This document shows, piece after piece, positions 1 to 5,682 of a stretch of DNA of 9,869 nt (position 1 is the first letter of the stretch; every line of letters starts with the position of its first letter). The notes under the pieces are model-generated. The model was given only the letters and a program-made list of their open reading frames with translations, searched no databases and had not been told where the DNA came from. Source of the DNA: CAYJEQ01 sp964369235. Lineage in GTDB: Bacteria > Bacillota > Clostridia > Oscillospirales > Ruminococcaceae. Where the stretch lies: positions 1 to 9,869 of the forward strand of contig CAYJEQ010000086.1 of assembly GCA_964369235.1 (NCBI GenBank), written 5' to 3'. The position numbers were made by a program, and so were the translations under genes.

Positions 1-107
1 GCACCCAAAACTATGCAGTTTTGTGCAGTGCGGGTTCGACTACTGTCACCCTAGGCATATTGATATGCAGTTAATATTGAGATTTATAATTAGCAGGAGG
101 GAATATA

Positions 108-1250
108 ATGAAAAAAAAACTATTAAGCATGGCATTAGCTATGGTGATTGTAATAGCAAATACTATGGTAATAAAGGCTGAGGAAAGCTGGGATTACCTA
201 GATTGTAAATCTGCACTACTAATTGAAGAAACCACAGGAAAGGTGCTTCTAGCAAAAAATCCCAGTGAAAAACTAGCCCCAGCATCAATTACTAAGATAA
301 TGACTTTATTACTAATAATGGAGGCTATAGAATCAAGTGCTATAGCCTATGATGATATGGTTACAATTTCCCCAGAAGCTAAAATCCTAGGTGGTAGTGA
401 GATTTGGCTAGAAATAGGTGAGCAGATGAGTGTGGATGATTTAGTTAAAGCCATTATAGTAGCCAGTGCAAATGACGCCTCGGTAGCTATGGCAGAATAT
501 ATATCAGGCAGTGAGGCTGAGTTTGTAAAAGCAATGAATGTAAGAGCTGGTGAGCTAGGGATGGTAAATACAAATTTCATGAATAGTCATGGACTAGACG
601 AAGAAGGACATTACACTACAGCAGTGGACATTGGGATAATGACTATGGCACTGTTAAAGTATCCTAAGATAACCCAGTATAGTAGTATATGGATGGATAG
701 CTTAAGAAATGGTGAAACCCAGCTTGTAAACACCAATAAGCTAGTAAGATATTACACAGGGGCAACAGGGCTTAAAACAGGCACAACGGAAAATGCAGGA
801 CACTGCTTGGTGGCAACGGCAGAAAGAGGAAATCTATCCCTTATTGGAATAACCTTAGGCTCAGAGAGTAGCGCAGGAAGATTTGATACTGCATGGCAGG
901 TGCTAGATTATGGATTTGCAAACTATCTTATGGTAGATGTACCAACCACAGAAGAAGTTACTAAAGACATAAAGGTATTAGGCGGTAAGGAAAATACCAT
1001 AACACCCCAGCTACAGCTACCAGAATTTATTATAGCTAAAACGAAGGATAAGGATAGTTTTACAACTCAGGTGGAGCTATGGGAGGATTTAAAAGCACCA
1101 GTAGAACAGGGGCAGATAATAGGTAAGGGCAGTATAATGTTAGGAGAAGAAGTATATGAGGAGTTTGATGTAATTGCCCCTAAATCAATAGAAAAATTAA
1201 GTGTTTTTGATGGTTTTATCAGATTGTGGGCAATGGTAATAAATGTATAA
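108..1250 (+). CDS. D-alanyl-D-alanine carboxypeptidase (serine-type, peptidase S11, DacF/DacA-like PBP)
   Basis: A 380-residue secreted low-molecular-mass penicillin-binding protein that should trim the terminal D-Ala from peptidoglycan pentapeptides on the outer face of the membrane. All three active-site motifs are present: S60-I-T-K63 (nucleophile and base), S120-A-N122, and K223-T-G225 followed by TT. Residues 1-24 form a signal peptide (KKK, hydrophobic core, likely cut after KA24). Residues about 30-265 are the catalytic domain and about 275-358 fit the beta-rich PBP5 C-terminal domain. The last 20 residues (IEKL..FIRLWAMVINV) look like an amphipathic membrane-anchoring helix. Length matches the family (about 380-400). 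The start is supported by AGGAGGG at 95-101, six bases before the ATG. In Bacillus the relative DacF acts in spore cortex synthesis; that role here is inference, because no spoIIA genes are adjacent. No convincing terminator follows, so read-through into the next unit is possible. Confidence 0.95.
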   Translation: MKKKLLSMALAMVIVIANTMVIKAEESWDYLDCKSALLIEETTGKVLLAKNPSEKLAPASITKIMTLLLIMEAIESSAIAYDDMVTISPEAKILGGSEIWLEIGEQMSVDDLVKAIIVASANDASVAMAEYISGSEAEFVKAMNVRAGELGMVNTNFMNSHGLDEEGHYTTAVDIGIMTMALLKYPKITQYSSIWMDSLRNGETQLVNTNKLVRYYTGATGLKTGTTENAGHCLVATAERGNLSLIGITLGSESSAGRFDTAWQVLDYGFANYLMVDVPTTEEVTKDIKVLGGKENTITPQLQLPEFIIAKTKDKDSFTTQVELWEDLKAPVEQGQIIGKGSIMLGEEVYEEFDVIAPKSIEKLSVFDGFIRLWAMVINV

Positions 1251-1328
1251 TAATATAATTGGGATATATAAATTTCAGGAGAAAGATTGTGAACAATGTA
1301 TAAAATTTATTTTGTTTTAATAATAAAC

Positions 1329-1357
1329 TTGCATTAGTTAATGAAATAGTGTAAAAT
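1329..1357 (+). promoter_or_regulatory. sigma-A-type promoter for the P-loop gene
   Basis: TTGCAT at 1329-1334 and TAAAAT at 1352-1357 are separated by exactly 17 bases, which is close to the sigma-A consensus. Transcription would begin near 1364, leaving a leader of about 90 bases before the ATG at 1456. The assignment is from motif matching only. Confidence 0.6.
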
Positions 1358-1391
1358 AAAGGTAATAATCAGGAAGTAAAAAGTATATAAA

Positions 1392-1418
1392 CTATCATCT
1401 ATTTGTACATAGAGATAG
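1392..1418 (+). other. Leader hairpin upstream of the P-loop gene
   Basis: CTATC-A-TCTAT (1392-1402) pairs with ATAGAGATAG (1409-1418): ten base pairs with one bulged A and a six-base loop. It lies in the predicted 5' leader, about 37 bases before the start codon, and is not followed by a clean T-run, so it is not an obvious terminator. It could be an RNA element affecting stability or translation, or a DNA operator. Confidence 0.45.
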
Positions 1419-1455
1419 GTTTTATATAAAAGATAAGTACAAGGGAGGAATTAAC

Positions 1456-1872
1456 ATGATTAAATTAATCGTAGGTAACAAAGGATCCGGTAAGACTAAG
1501 GCACTGATTAACATGGTGAATAATGCATCAAAAACAAGTAAAGGTAATGTGGTATGTATTGAGAAAGGTCAAAAGCATATCCATGATGTAGAGCAAGCTG
1601 TAAGACTTATTAATATTGAGGACTTTAATATTGATAGTTACAGATCACTTTACGGCTTTTTAACTGGTATTTTAGCTAGCAATTATGACATCACTGACAT
1701 TTTTGTTGATGGCACATTTAAGATTTGTGAAAAGAATTTTGAAGAACTAAGTAAACTGATTACTCTATTAGTTCCAATTACACAGTCCTGTAATGTAGGG
1801 CTAACATTTGCACTCTCTTGTGATATTTCGGAAATTTCTGACGATCTAAAGGTTTATTCTATAGATTATTAA
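1456..1872 (+). CDS. Small P-loop ATP-binding protein of unknown function
   Basis: A 138-residue soluble protein with no signal peptide or membrane segment. A Walker A motif GNKGSGKT (residues 7-14, K13 the phosphate-binding lysine) sits right at the N-terminus, and a Walker B-like strand DIFVD (81-85) follows at a sensible distance, so nucleotide binding is likely. Conserved-looking stretches include VVCIEKG (32-38), RLINIEDFNID (50-60) and NYDITDIFVDG (76-86). I recall similar short ATP-binding proteins in clostridial genomes, sometimes loosely labelled PilT-like, but no function is established and no pilus genes are nearby. It is much shorter than a normal AAA+ or RecA fold, with nothing recognisable after the Walker B strand. 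AAGGGAGGA at 1441-1449 supports the start. It is monocistronic: own promoter, leader hairpin, and a strong terminator 16 bases after the stop. Confidence 0.85.
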   Translation: MIKLIVGNKGSGKTKALINMVNNASKTSKGNVVCIEKGQKHIHDVEQAVRLINIEDFNIDSYRSLYGFLTGILASNYDITDIFVDGTFKICEKNFEELSKLITLLVPITQSCNVGLTFALSCDISEISDDLKVYSIDY

Positions 1873-1887
1873 TGTTTTTACATACGG

Positions 1888-1929
1888 GGCTGACATAGAT
1901 GATTTTTTATCATTTGTGTCAGCCTTTTT
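1888..1929 (+). terminator. Intrinsic terminator after the P-loop gene
   Basis: A 16-bp stem with two G-U pairs: GGCTGACATAGATGAT (1888-1903) with ATCATTTGTGTCAGCC (1909-1924), a TTTTT loop, and a TTTTT tail at 1925-1929. Textbook rho-independent form. Confidence 0.92.
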
Positions 1930-2052
1930 GTATTTTGACTTTTTGCCAATAGTTTGAGTACTGTTTCTTGTGGAGGGGGGATAACACCCTGATATTTACT
2001 GTAGAGCCGTATTTTCTAGTGTAAAAAGATATAATTTGTAGTATTTTCTGTG

Positions 2053-2080
2053 ACCTAGTGTGGGGGCGGTGCATATGATG
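2053..2080 (+). promoter_or_regulatory. Possible sigma-K-like (late mother-cell) promoter for the Cys-rich gene
   Basis: AC at 2053-2054 is followed after 17 bases by CATATGATG at 2072-2080. The Bacillus sigma-K pattern is AC, 16-17 bases, CATAnnnTA; here the final A is a G. Transcription would start near 2087, about 45 bases before the ATG. No sigma-A pair with good spacing was found in 1930-2131 (a TATAAT at 2030-2035 has no matching -35). The motif is short and the match imperfect, so confidence is low. Confidence 0.3.
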
Positions 2081-2131
2081 TAATGTAGTCTTTAGCCAAC
2101 CCATAACCTGATAAGAGAGGATAGGTCAAAT

Positions 2132-2731
2132 ATGGAAGATAAGAAAACAGAGCTAATTGTAAAATTATTAGAGGAGCTACAGGAGATAGCCTTAATAGAT
2201 GATAAGCAGTACCAAGGGGAAGAGGGCAAGGAGGATATACTAGGGTATATCACTCAAGAAGCAAAGGGAAAATGCCAGAAAAAATGCCAATGTGAAAAGA
2301 AAGTGTGTGGTTGTGACTGTGGCTGTGGAGAAAAACCACAGGAAACTAAATGCGATCATTCTCCTAAATACAGCTGTGGCTGTAGTAAAAAGGAAGGAAA
2401 TAAGTGCAATAAAAAGCCATTTCAGGTGGAGTTTGATATTCCAGCAGACAGTTGTGTAGATACAGTGACTATAGCTAGGGACGGAATTAAAGAATTTTGT
2501 ATATGTGGCATTAACTGGGTTATTGCTGAGATAGTAGTTTATCTTAAATACAAAGACTACTGTGGTGTAGTAAGAGAAGATTGTCAGCACACCAGTGTAG
2601 CCTTTGCAACTTGTGAAAAAGACTACAAAAAATATACAATTTCCTTACCAAATTGCCCACAGGTAAAAACTCATTGTGGCACAGTGAGGGTATGTGGCAC
2701 GGCAGAGATATGTTACTTTAGCTGTTGTTAA
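2132..2731 (+). CDS. Cysteine-rich protein of unknown function (possible spore-coat or metal-binding protein)
   Basis: I do not recognise this 199-residue protein. It has 23 cysteines (about 12%). Three parts are visible: an acidic, helix-prone N-terminus (1-45); a very Cys/Lys-rich, low-complexity middle (48-92) with 11 cysteines at 48, 52, 54, 59, 61, 63, 65, 74, 82, 84 and 92, spaced like a metallothionein or zinc-cluster segment; and a C-terminal region (about 96-199) that looks beta-rich, with cysteines at 108, 123, 125, 144, 151, 161, 175, 182, 188 and 194 and a terminal CC (198-199). There is no signal peptide or membrane helix, so it is made in the cytoplasm. High cysteine content in a cytosolic protein of a likely spore-former suggests a cross-linked spore coat or exosporium protein, or metal storage; both are inference. 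A purine-rich site AGAGAGG (2114-2120) precedes the ATG with rather long spacing (11 bases). Base composition matches its neighbours. Confidence 0.85.
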   Translation: MEDKKTELIVKLLEELQEIALIDDKQYQGEEGKEDILGYITQEAKGKCQKKCQCEKKVCGCDCGCGEKPQETKCDHSPKYSCGCSKKEGNKCNKKPFQVEFDIPADSCVDTVTIARDGIKEFCICGINWVIAEIVVYLKYKDYCGVVREDCQHTSVAFATCEKDYKKYTISLPNCPQVKTHCGTVRVCGTAEICYFSCC

Positions 2732-2758
2732 AAAAAGAGGGTTCTATATAAATTGTTG

Positions 2759-2795
2759 GGGTGCCTTTCCTCGCCGTCGACGAGGGAAGGCACCC
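2759..2795 (+). terminator. GC-rich hairpin after the Cys-rich gene (probable terminator)
   Basis: GGGTGCCTTTCCTCG (2759-2773) pairs with CGAGGGAAGGCACCC (2781-2795): 15 bp with one wobble pair and a 7-base loop next to a GTCGAC palindrome (2776-2781). It begins 27 bases after the stop codon. The tail TATATAATTTT is only moderately T-rich, so this may be a terminator or an mRNA-stabilising 3' hairpin. It is strikingly GC-rich for this window. Confidence 0.65.
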
Positions 2796-2803
2796 TATAT
2801 AAT

Positions 2804-2824
2804 TTTACCACAACATTTGGTAAA
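2804..2824 (+). other. Small hairpin in the 3' region of the Cys-rich gene
   Basis: TTTACCA (2804-2810) pairs with TGGTAAA (2818-2824) around a 7-base loop. No T-tail follows. It lies between the GC-rich hairpin and the next dyad, and its role is unknown. Confidence 0.4.
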
Positions 2825-2848
2825 GAATCGTTAAGAGATAGGTTATTT

Positions 2849-2900
2849 AAACAGGTGAAACACCATATATTAGGCAAGGGATTTCACCTGTTTCTTTGTT
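2849..2900 (+). terminator. Long perfect dyad, probable second terminator before pyrB
   Basis: AAACAGGTGAAA (2849-2860) and TTTCACCTGTTT (2882-2893) form a perfect 12-bp stem with a large 21-base loop, followed by CTTTGTT. GGTG (2854-2857) can pair instead with CACC (2861-2864), giving a competing small hairpin. It ends just upstream of the pyrB -35 box, so it cannot be an attenuator for that promoter. A back-up terminator for the upstream unit is the simplest reading. Confidence 0.55.
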
Positions 2901-2927
2901 GACATTAAATGTAATATATAGTATTAT
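2899..2927 (+). promoter_or_regulatory. Sigma-A-type promoter for pyrB
   Basis: TTGACA at 2899-2904, 17 bases, TATTAT at 2922-2927: a near-consensus promoter. Transcription would start near 2934, giving a leader of about 84 bases in which I see no attenuator hairpin or other pyrimidine-responsive structure. Confidence 0.8.
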
Positions 2928-3007
2928 TAAAATATGAAATTATTATGTAATAGTACAAGATGATTATAGAAAAAAGTATAAGCCAATTTAAAGAGTTTTG
3001 AGTTTAT

Positions 3008-3013
3008 GGAGGA
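3008..3013 (+). promoter_or_regulatory. Ribosome binding site fixing the pyrB start
   Basis: GGAGGA at 3008-3013 lies correctly before the ATG at 3018. It overlaps the codons of the longer frame that begins at 3006, which has only a weak AGAG upstream. This favours 3018. Confidence 0.75.
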
Positions 3014-3017
3014 TGTT

Positions 3018-3932
3018 ATGCGCCACTTACTAGACCCTATGGATTTGACAGTTGAGGAAATTTACAAATTAATCGAAAAAGCACAAAGTATCAAGAAAAA
3101 CCCTATGGTATATTCAAATATCGCCAGTGGAAAAATTCTAGCAACGCTATTTTATGAGCCAAGCACAAGAACAAGACTTAGCTTTGAATCTGCTATGTAT
3201 CGATTAGGAGGCAATGTAATTGGATTTGCAACAGGGGATTCTAGCTCAGCTACTAAGGGAGAAACACCCGAAGATACCCTTAGAATGATAAGCTGTTATG
3301 CAGACATATGCGCTATGCGTCATCCACAGGTGGGAGTGCCTCATAGAGCTTCAAAAACTTCTACAATTCCGCTAATAAATGCTGGAGATGGAGGTCATCA
3401 GCACCCTACTCAAACACTGACAGACCTACTTACTATCTATAACCTTAAAAACAAATTAACAGGACTTAAGGTAGGTTTCTGTGGGGATTTAAAATATGGC
3501 AGAACAGTTCATTCATTAGTTAAAGCTATGAGCAGATATGAAGGGACAAAGTTTGTATTTATTTCTCCAGTGGAGTTAAGACTTCAGGAAGATATAATAA
3601 GAGATTATATAGAGGCTAATAATATAGAATATCAGGTAACAGACAGTATAGAAGAAGGCATAAAAGATCTTGATATTCTATATATGACAAGGATACAAGG
3701 GGAGCGTTTTGACAATGTCGAGGAGTACGACAGACTTAAGGATGTATATATACTTAATGAGGAAAAACTTGCCCTAGCTAAAGAAGATATGATAGTGATG
3801 CACCCACTGCCACGAGTTAATGAAATTTCAGTAGAGGTAGACAGCGATCCTAGGGCAAAATACTTCTATCAAGCCCACTGTGGTGTATATATAAGAATGG
3901 CGTTAATATTAAAACTTTTAGATATAATGTAG
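3018..3932 (+). CDS. pyrB: Aspartate carbamoyltransferase, catalytic chain
   Basis: A 304-residue cytosolic enzyme joining carbamoyl phosphate and L-aspartate to N-carbamoyl-aspartate, the committed step of pyrimidine synthesis. Active-site residues known from E. coli PyrB are all present: S49-T-R-T-R53 (carbamoyl phosphate loop), K80 in SATKGE, R101 in MRHP, H129-P-T-Q132, R162 in GRTVHS, R225 in MTRIQGER and HPLPR (262-266). Residues 1 to about 135 are the carbamoyl-phosphate domain and the rest the aspartate domain; length is normal. The in-frame ATG at 3006 would add MEDV, but GGAGGA at 3008-3013 and the family-typical opening MRHLLDPMD favour 3018. No pyrI regulatory-chain gene or other pyr gene is adjacent: the gene has its own promoter (2899-2927) and terminator. 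Whether the enzyme works without PyrI or pyrI lies elsewhere cannot be decided here. Confidence 0.96.
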   Translation: MRHLLDPMDLTVEEIYKLIEKAQSIKKNPMVYSNIASGKILATLFYEPSTRTRLSFESAMYRLGGNVIGFATGDSSSATKGETPEDTLRMISCYADICAMRHPQVGVPHRASKTSTIPLINAGDGGHQHPTQTLTDLLTIYNLKNKLTGLKVGFCGDLKYGRTVHSLVKAMSRYEGTKFVFISPVELRLQEDIIRDYIEANNIEYQVTDSIEEGIKDLDILYMTRIQGERFDNVEEYDRLKDVYILNEEKLALAKEDMIVMHPLPRVNEISVEVDSDPRAKYFYQAHCGVYIRMALILKLLDIM

Positions 3933-3945
3933 TAAAGCGTTTCAC

Positions 3946-3987
3946 AAAAGCTTCCCACTTAATCAAATTAGGTAGGGAGGCTTTTTT
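3946..3987 (+). terminator. Intrinsic terminator after pyrB
   Basis: AAAAGCTTCCC (3946-3956) pairs with GGGAGGCTTTT (3975-3985) with one wobble; an inner TAAT/ATTA pairing extends the stem past a small internal loop, and the right arm ends in a TTTTTT run (3982-3987). It starts 14 bases after the stop codon. Confidence 0.88.
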
Positions 3988-4025
3988 AGGATTTTACAAT
4001 AGCCATTCAAGGGAATTTTAGACAA

Positions 4026-4143
4026 AAAATTACATAAAATTACCAAAATCAAAACAATGATAAATTAATAACAACTTTGTAATTGATTAGAAAATAAATG
4101 TGTATTTTAGTTCATAAAAGGGTGTAAAAGTTTACAAAATTAC
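4026..4143 (+). repeat. Three AAAATTAC direct repeats upstream of the efflux promoter
   Basis: AAAATTAC occurs at 4026-4033, 4036-4043 and 4136-4143; the first two are exactly 10 bases (one helical turn) apart. The 313-base gap 3933-4245 has no gene. It holds the pyrB terminator, these repeats, two dyads and the efflux promoter. In such AT-rich DNA, chance repeats are plausible. Confidence 0.3.
4123..4136. promoter_or_regulatory. Upstream dyad, possible regulator site
   Basis: TGTAAA (4123-4128), two bases, TTTACA (4131-4136) is a perfect inverted repeat ending 20 bases before the efflux -35 box, a typical place for an activator. A further TTACA follows at 4140-4144. No regulator gene is in the window. 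Confidence 0.4.
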
Positions 4144-4156
4144 ACATGTTATTATG

Positions 4157-4184
4157 TTGACTTCATCATAAAAACATTTATAAT
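4157..4184 (+). promoter_or_regulatory. Sigma-A-type promoter of the efflux operon
   Basis: TTGACT at 4157-4162, 16 bases, then a perfect TATAAT at 4179-4184. Transcription should begin near 4191. This is a strong core promoter, which fits an operon held back by a repressor. Confidence 0.8.
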
Positions 4185-4195
4185 TATAAAGGTAA

Positions 4196-4224
4196 TATTA
4201 ACACCTGTAAGTAAAGTGTTAATA
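4196..4224. promoter_or_regulatory. Operator-like inverted repeat just downstream of the efflux promoter
   Basis: TATTAACAC (4196-4204) and GTGTTAATA (4216-4224) are perfect 9-bp arms around an 11-base spacer, lying at about +6 to +34 of the predicted transcript. The position suits a TetR- or MarR-like repressor that blocks RNA polymerase. An RNA hairpin in the leader is the alternative. Arms are clear; function is inferred. Confidence 0.5.
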
Positions 4225-4232
4225 AGAATTTT

Positions 4233-4238
4233 GGAGGA
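4233..4238 (+). promoter_or_regulatory. Ribosome binding site fixing the adaptor start
   Basis: GGAGGA at 4233-4238 is seven bases before the ATG at 4246. An upstream in-frame GTG at 4216 has no such site and falls inside the operator-like dyad. Confidence 0.8.
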
Positions 4239-4245
4239 TAGATTG

Positions 4246-5682
4246 ATGATTAGTAAAAAAATAATTTTAGCTGCACTGATAGTGTCATCTCTGGTAGTAA
4301 TGTCAGGGTGTAGTATGGGAATGGCGCCAACAGAGGGCGCAGCAGAAGTAGCTGCAGAACAGGAAGTTTTGGTATTAGATGTAATAACTCAGTCTCCAGA
4401 AATTAGTGATATTCAGCGTCAAGCAGAATACATAGGTAGAGTAGCACCATCAGAAACAGTAATGGTAATTCCTAAAACCGCCGGTGAGGTAACAACAGTT
4501 AACTTTGAAGTAGGGGATACTGTAAATGCTGGTGATGTGCTTTTTAAGATGGATAATACTATTGGGCTAATGCAGCTCGAACAATCACAGCTTAGTATTG
4601 ACAATGCACAGCGTGCAATAGATAATATTACAGGGGTTCAGTACCAGAGCCAGCTAAACTCTTTAGAAACACAGCTAGCATTAGCTGAAAGTAGCCAAAA
4701 GTGGGCGCTGCAAACAGAGGAAGATTTTGATGAGAACTTTAGAGACTCGGTAAATGCGCTAGATGATCAGAGAGACGGGGCTAAAGAAGCTGTAGATGCA
4801 GCTAGAGCACATCACTATGATTTAATTAAAGCAGGTGCACCCGAAGCAGATATAGAAACAGCATACCAAGCATTACTGAAGGCTGAAACCACACTAGAGA
4901 TGATTGAGGATAATCTAGATGGTGTTATGGATAGCAGAGACGGAACACTAGATCAGCTATATCAAGGCCTAGAAGCAAGTGCTATTAATATTGATGCCTT
5001 GGAAGAAAGCCTAGAGCTAATGACTGGTGAGCAACTAGAAGAAACTAGAGAGGGTCTTAATGCTCAGTTAACAGCAGCACAGCTTGCGTATAAGTTAACA
5101 GCTGAGCAGATTGGATATTCAACAGTTACTGCACCTGTTAGTGGTGTAATCCAGCAGGTAAATGTAGATGTACATGGTATGGCATCACAACAAAACGCAG
5201 CTTTTGTTATTGCTAGCGAAGATGATATGACAGTAACATTTAATGTTCCAGCAGAAACAGCAGTTAATATGGAAACAGGTGATACTGTTTCTTTAGATAT
5301 AATGGACGCACTATACACAGGAACAATTACAGAGGTTTCAAATACCATAGATGCTAATAGTGGGCTTTTTGCTATTGAAGCTGTAATACAGGGAAGCTCT
5401 GGTGAAATACTAACTGGTGTTCAGGCAGTAGTTACAGCAACAACTGCAAAGAGCCAGCAGGCAGTGACTATACCAGCTGGTGCTGTTTACTACGACAATG
5501 GTAGAGCTTATGTATTCCAGATAGAAGACGGCAAAGCTAAAAAGTCATTTATTGAAATTGGCATTTCCAATAACGAGTCTGTAGAGGTAACCAATGGACT
5601 GACTACAAGCTCAGAAATAATAACTTCATGGAGCTCCCTACTTGTTGATGGGGTAGCTGTATCAGTTGTGGAGGTGCAGTAG
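4246..5682 (+). CDS. RND efflux adaptor lipoprotein (membrane fusion protein, HlyD/AcrA family)
   Basis: A 478-residue lipoprotein that should sit on the outer face of the membrane and serve the pump encoded next. Residues 1-21 are a lipoprotein signal with lipobox MSGC, acylated Cys at 22 (the -3 Met is a slight variant). A split lipoyl domain is visible: first half about 70-104 (PKTAGEVTTVNFEVGDTV) and second half about 291-325 (STVTAPVSGVIQQV). Between them about 185 residues rich in Ala, Glu, Gln and Leu form a long helical hairpin. A beta-barrel (about 326-400) and membrane-proximal domain (about 401-478, with VTIPAGAVYYDNGRAYVF) follow. Start chosen at 4246 because of GGAGGA at 4233-4238 and because the lipoprotein signal begins cleanly there; a GTG at 4216 would add ten residues. 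The stop overlaps the pump's GTG by one base, implying translational coupling. The long hairpin normally meets a TolC-like channel, and none is encoded here. Confidence 0.93.
   Translation: MISKKIILAALIVSSLVVMSGCSMGMAPTEGAAEVAAEQEVLVLDVITQSPEISDIQRQAEYIGRVAPSETVMVIPKTAGEVTTVNFEVGDTVNAGDVLFKMDNTIGLMQLEQSQLSIDNAQRAIDNITGVQYQSQLNSLETQLALAESSQKWALQTEEDFDENFRDSVNALDDQRDGAKEAVDAARAHHYDLIKAGAPEADIETAYQALLKAETTLEMIEDNLDGVMDSRDGTLDQLYQGLEASAINIDALEESLELMTGEQLEETREGLNAQLTAAQLAYKLTAEQIGYSTVTAPVSGVIQQVNVDVHGMASQQNAAFVIASEDDMTVTFNVPAETAVNMETGDTVSLDIMDALYTGTITEVSNTIDANSGLFAIEAVIQGSSGEILTGVQAVVTATTAKSQQAVTIPAGAVYYDNGRAYVFQIEDGKAKKSFIEIGISNNESVEVTNGLTTSSEIITSWSSLLVDGVAVSVVEVQ

Noticed and set aside
30..53. 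GGTTCGACT resembling a tRNA T-loop, possible tRNA 3' end
   Set aside because: The flanking five-base arms GCGGG and ACTGT pair poorly, including a mismatch at the normally invariant closing pair, and no CCA or acceptor stem is present.
60..90. TTGATA and TATAAT as a promoter for the carboxypeptidase gene
   Set aside because: Spacing is 19 bases and the start point would fall inside the ribosome binding site (95-101), leaving no leader.
1267..1311. Possible terminator after the carboxypeptidase gene (ATAAATTT with AAATTTAT)
   Set aside because: The stem is entirely A-T with a loop of nearly 30 bases, too weak to call.
1297..1338. Thirteen-codon frame beginning ATGTATAAAATT
   Set aside because: Too short, poorly spaced ribosome binding site, and it overlaps the predicted promoter.
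1919..2104. Minus-strand frame of 61 codons between two + strand genes
   Set aside because: It runs into the terminator stem, has no recognisable domain and no convincing ribosome binding site; the composition looks random.
2240..2590. Minus-strand frame of 116 codons opposite the Cys-rich gene
   Set aside because: It is a shadow of the + strand coding sequence: Phe/Thr/Ala-rich antisense of the Lys/Cys-rich gene, without its own ribosome site.
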